NCBI RefSeq assembly: GCF_964275005.1
Contig: NC_092688.1
Coordinates: forward strand, 26,982,434 to 27,046,433
Source: Diadema setosum
Taxonomy: Eukaryota > Echinodermata > Echinoidea > Diadematoida > Diadematidae
DNA length: 64,000 nucleotides
Direction of reading: 5' to 3'
Part shown: positions 61,302 through 64,000 of the stretch, one piece after another
Position numbering within the stretch: the first letter of the stretch is position 1
Layout of the letters: every line of letters starts with the position of its first letter
Notes under the pieces: model-generated
Seen by the model: only the letters and a program-made list of their open reading frames with translations
Database searches by the model: none
What the model was told of the DNA's origin: nothing
Translations under genes and position numbers: made by a program

Positions 61302-63820
61302 GAGATATCTTGGTATATTATCCTATGCTGACAAGAGCCGGTATGGATGGGGGTGGCATTACAGAGGTTACTGTTCAGATTGCTCATGTGGTTTGATTTA
61401 TTGGGATTTAATTGATATAGCTCTGGAATAGTTTATGTGAGACTTTATACCTCATCTGGACTCTTGTAACTTTCTTACACATATTTCTTGCAGTAGATTT
61501 TATTTTTCTTTTCAAAAAAAAAAGTACCAAGCCAAAATTGCAAGAATCACAAAGAATTGAAACAAATGCAGACAGGGTAGATTTTAGCTGCCAGGGATGT
61601 TAGGATGCAATAATTCTGAAGCACCAGAGTATATAGAAAGAAATTCCATGTCATGTTCAACTTGCAGAGCTGCTAATTAGCAATTTTTTTTTTTAAAGAT
61701 TTAATACTTGATGTCTTTTTTCTTCGTGAATAAAAAAGTACGAAAAGTTGTATTTTCTTTTATTTGATTTAGCATGCATGATTCATGCAAATATCCCATA
61801 TTCACCAAATACATGTATGACTTTGCCTTCAAAATACATAGGACATGTTGGTTTCTGTTTTTGTTTTTTGGTTTGGTTTTTTTTTTTGTGTGTGTGTGTG
61901 TGTGTTTGTTTTGACATACTTAGGTTGGCAAACCTGAAGTTGGCTTCGATGAACAGAGTGAAATCAAGCAGAAGTTAGAAAGGTAGAAAGTTTCATCAAA
62001 ATTTGACCTAAACTATAAGATTTATGGAATTTGAAGTTTGTCCCATTTTTACACGTTAGTCATATTAGTAGCAACCACATGCCAATAACACAAGGTGATC
62101 ATGTCATGGGCCGAAAAGGTCTCTCATGAACTCACATGCAAATATTCTCAAAGTTGTTGTTGTTGTTTTTTCTTTTCTGTTTCAAGATATCAGAGAGGAA
62201 GTGTATCCTTTAGAACAAATTTTGAGGTTTCTTTTATAGGTGGGTTTTTTTTTTCCAAATTATAAAACCAAAAAATAATTTGTCAGATATATTTTTGTGC
62301 ACAAAGCAATGTCAGTTCATGATATCATCACCTCAGCCCAATTGCATATGATTTTGCAACCAATATCAGAATTTTTGAAACTTAAAAAAAAAATGTCCAA
62401 AACTTTCTTCTTTTCAAACCAGTTCTGATGAAACTTCAACCATTCTGCTGATTTAATTTGGCTCTTTCTTTCAAGCCCGTTCAGTATGGAATTACACTCT
62501 AAATAAACTTAGATCTCTGCTAAGTGGTAGTGGTCACATGCACTTAAATGCTACCAAAGCCAAAAGATTAGATTTCCACATTTTAGGACATTTACATATT
62601 TCTTGATTGTGAGGCAGTTCATTCAGTCACATTGTTCTGAAATTGCTCCTTGATACAATGTAATGGTCAACTCACCCAACTGCAGTTTAACAACCTTCTT
62701 GAGTTCTTAGTTCGTCCTTGTATGCACTAATATCCAGATACCTGTATGCCAATGAAGAGACAATTTCCTTCCTCCAAGATGGGATTTTTTTTTTTTTTTT
62801 TTAAAACACTGGTAATCCAATGCTTACAGGAACAAGATGCCACATTTGGCCCGATAGGGACCTATCAGATTTTGAAGTTAGGGGGTAGTTCTTTGTGGCA
62901 AGAGAGAACTGTTTGCATTTTGTTCACAGGGAGTTTCCTATTCTCGCAGTAAATGTAAGCCTTTATGTACTTTGGGATTAGAAGAGCTAGACAAAAGTGA
63001 TCCTTGAAATAAGGAATTCCACAGATTTGAGTTTGTTGAATATTTTTGGTTAATGAAAGTATTTTGTTCTTCCATTTTGTTGAAAGAAAAAAAAAGTATT
63101 TTGGTTTTTGCATACTTTGTAACCAACTCTTACTTTTGTATTTGCATGAAAATATGTTTCCTGTGAAAAAAGGATAATTTTGCAATACGTGTATTTTGTT
63201 TATTTGGGATAGTTTCATAAACTTGAGTGAAGGTTTTCACCAAGCCTGTTACACCGTCTAAGAATATTGAGGATTTTGAAGGAAAGTTCATATTTGGAAA
63301 TTATTTTGTGATTGGATGTAATGTAAAAATTAGTGGCTATGCATCATTTTCTTCTCTCAGCGGTACATAATGTAGATAATATATGAAATATAATTGTCGC
63401 TTTTTTCATGTAAATTTATGGTACTGTCGTCTGTTATTGTGTCCAAGTAATCCTCCAAGAGTCAGAAAAGAAGAGAAGGGTGTTCTACCATGTCCCCCCC
63501 CCCCCCAAAAAAAAATAAATAAAATAAATAAATAAATAAATAAAAATACAATGGGAGCTCCGCTATGATATCTATATATATAATACGCGAAGTTGTTGTT
63601 GTTGTCGCGGCCTTATGTATTTCCTGTTTTATTCCGGCGTTGCTGGATTGTCTATCTCCTCCCGAGCCGTCGGCTCCGGGCAGCTGCGACCGGTGCCATC
63701 GGCCGCAGGAGAGTATCCTGCATCGAATGGCGCGGGTTTCGTCCCCTCTCCGCCTCCATGTCGACGTCGAGGACGAAAAAGAAAAATTAATGAGATAGCT
63801 GCATAATGCATTTTTGTGCG

Positions 63821-64000
63821 TGACGTCAGAGCCGAGCGTTTAAATATTCACCGATCCTGCGCTGGACTCCTGCTTTCTCGATCGTCCATTTTTTAGCTCG
63901 CAGAGGCAGTGGGGATACTAAAGATTGATGGCGTGCAGCGAAATCTCTGTCATCTTCCTGCGGACGCGCACGCACGCACACAATGTACTCTCGGGTATGG
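63821..64000 (+). promoter_or_regulatory. Putative promoter and 5' end of another plus-strand gene
   Basis: A perfect cAMP-response element TGACGTCA (63821-63828) is followed 10 bases later by TTTAAATA (63839-63846), a TATA-like box. The stretch from about 63600 is GC- and CpG-rich compared with the preceding 6 kb. A start site near 63870 would put candidate ATGs at 63928 and 63983 just before the window ends. The product cannot be identified from the few codons present. Confidence 0.45.

Larger units (their letters stand above)
57875..63820. other. Intergenic region after POLDIP2
   Basis: Contains the probable POLDIP2 3' UTR (to about 58790), two small inverted-repeat elements and simple repeats. 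No protein family was recognised on either strand. GC content rises from about 63590 toward the putative promoter at 63821. Confidence 0.6.

Noticed and set aside
63565..63811. Four overlapping ORFs in the GC-rich end
   Set aside because: Open frames in all directions are expected in GC-rich promoter DNA; none has a recognisable product and they precede the TATA-like box.

Overview
This is a stretch of animal nuclear genome: AT-rich, dominated by introns and repeats, with three protein-coding genes recognisable from short exons with GT/AG splice sites. Codon-level similarity to deuterostome orthologues, together with the repeat content (TTGACCTTTGACC-rich elements, 'GGACAAGTTCACCTTCAT' elements, many TA- and TTAA-flanked small inverted-repeat elements), points to a marine invertebrate deuterostome, most likely an echinoderm. 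The species cannot be fixed from sequence alone.

Layout. (1) Positions 1-30758, minus strand: the 5' part of SFSWAP (su(w[a])-type splicing regulator). Exon 1 is at 30758-30544 and exon 2 at 12583-12420, separated by an 18 kb intron; the remaining exons are not visible and probably lie beyond position 1. Both introns are packed with repeats. (2) 30759-35257: intergenic, GC-richer near both gene starts, separating the divergent SFSWAP (-) and OSTC (+). (3) 35258-39862, plus strand: complete OSTC, four exons, 149 residues, a subunit of the ER oligosaccharyltransferase. (4) 39863-43729: intergenic. (5) 43730-57874, plus strand: complete POLDIP2, eleven exons, 349 residues, with an HspQ/YccV-like and an ApaG domain. 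(6) 57875-64000: intergenic, ending in a GC-rich segment with a CRE and a TATA-like box that looks like the promoter of another plus-strand gene.

The three genes have separate roles (pre-mRNA splicing, N-glycosylation, mitochondrial/nuclear POLDIP2 functions) and nothing in the sequence links them except position. The most unusual material is in the repeats: a 2.7 kb element (20546-23218) with 10-bp inverted ends and eight identical copies of GTAACGTGAGTTACC clustered at its two ends; this element sits inside another element and abuts a third; an inverted pair of elements (27574-28890), one carrying a codon-biased 80-residue ORF of unknown function; a hammerhead-ribozyme-like motif resembling those of Penelope-like elements (46041-46154); a ~1 kb fold-back palindrome (48699-49742) in a POLDIP2 intron; and an intronic minisatellite carrying repeated splice-donor-like sites. 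No bacterial operons, CRISPR arrays, rRNA or intact tRNA genes were seen.
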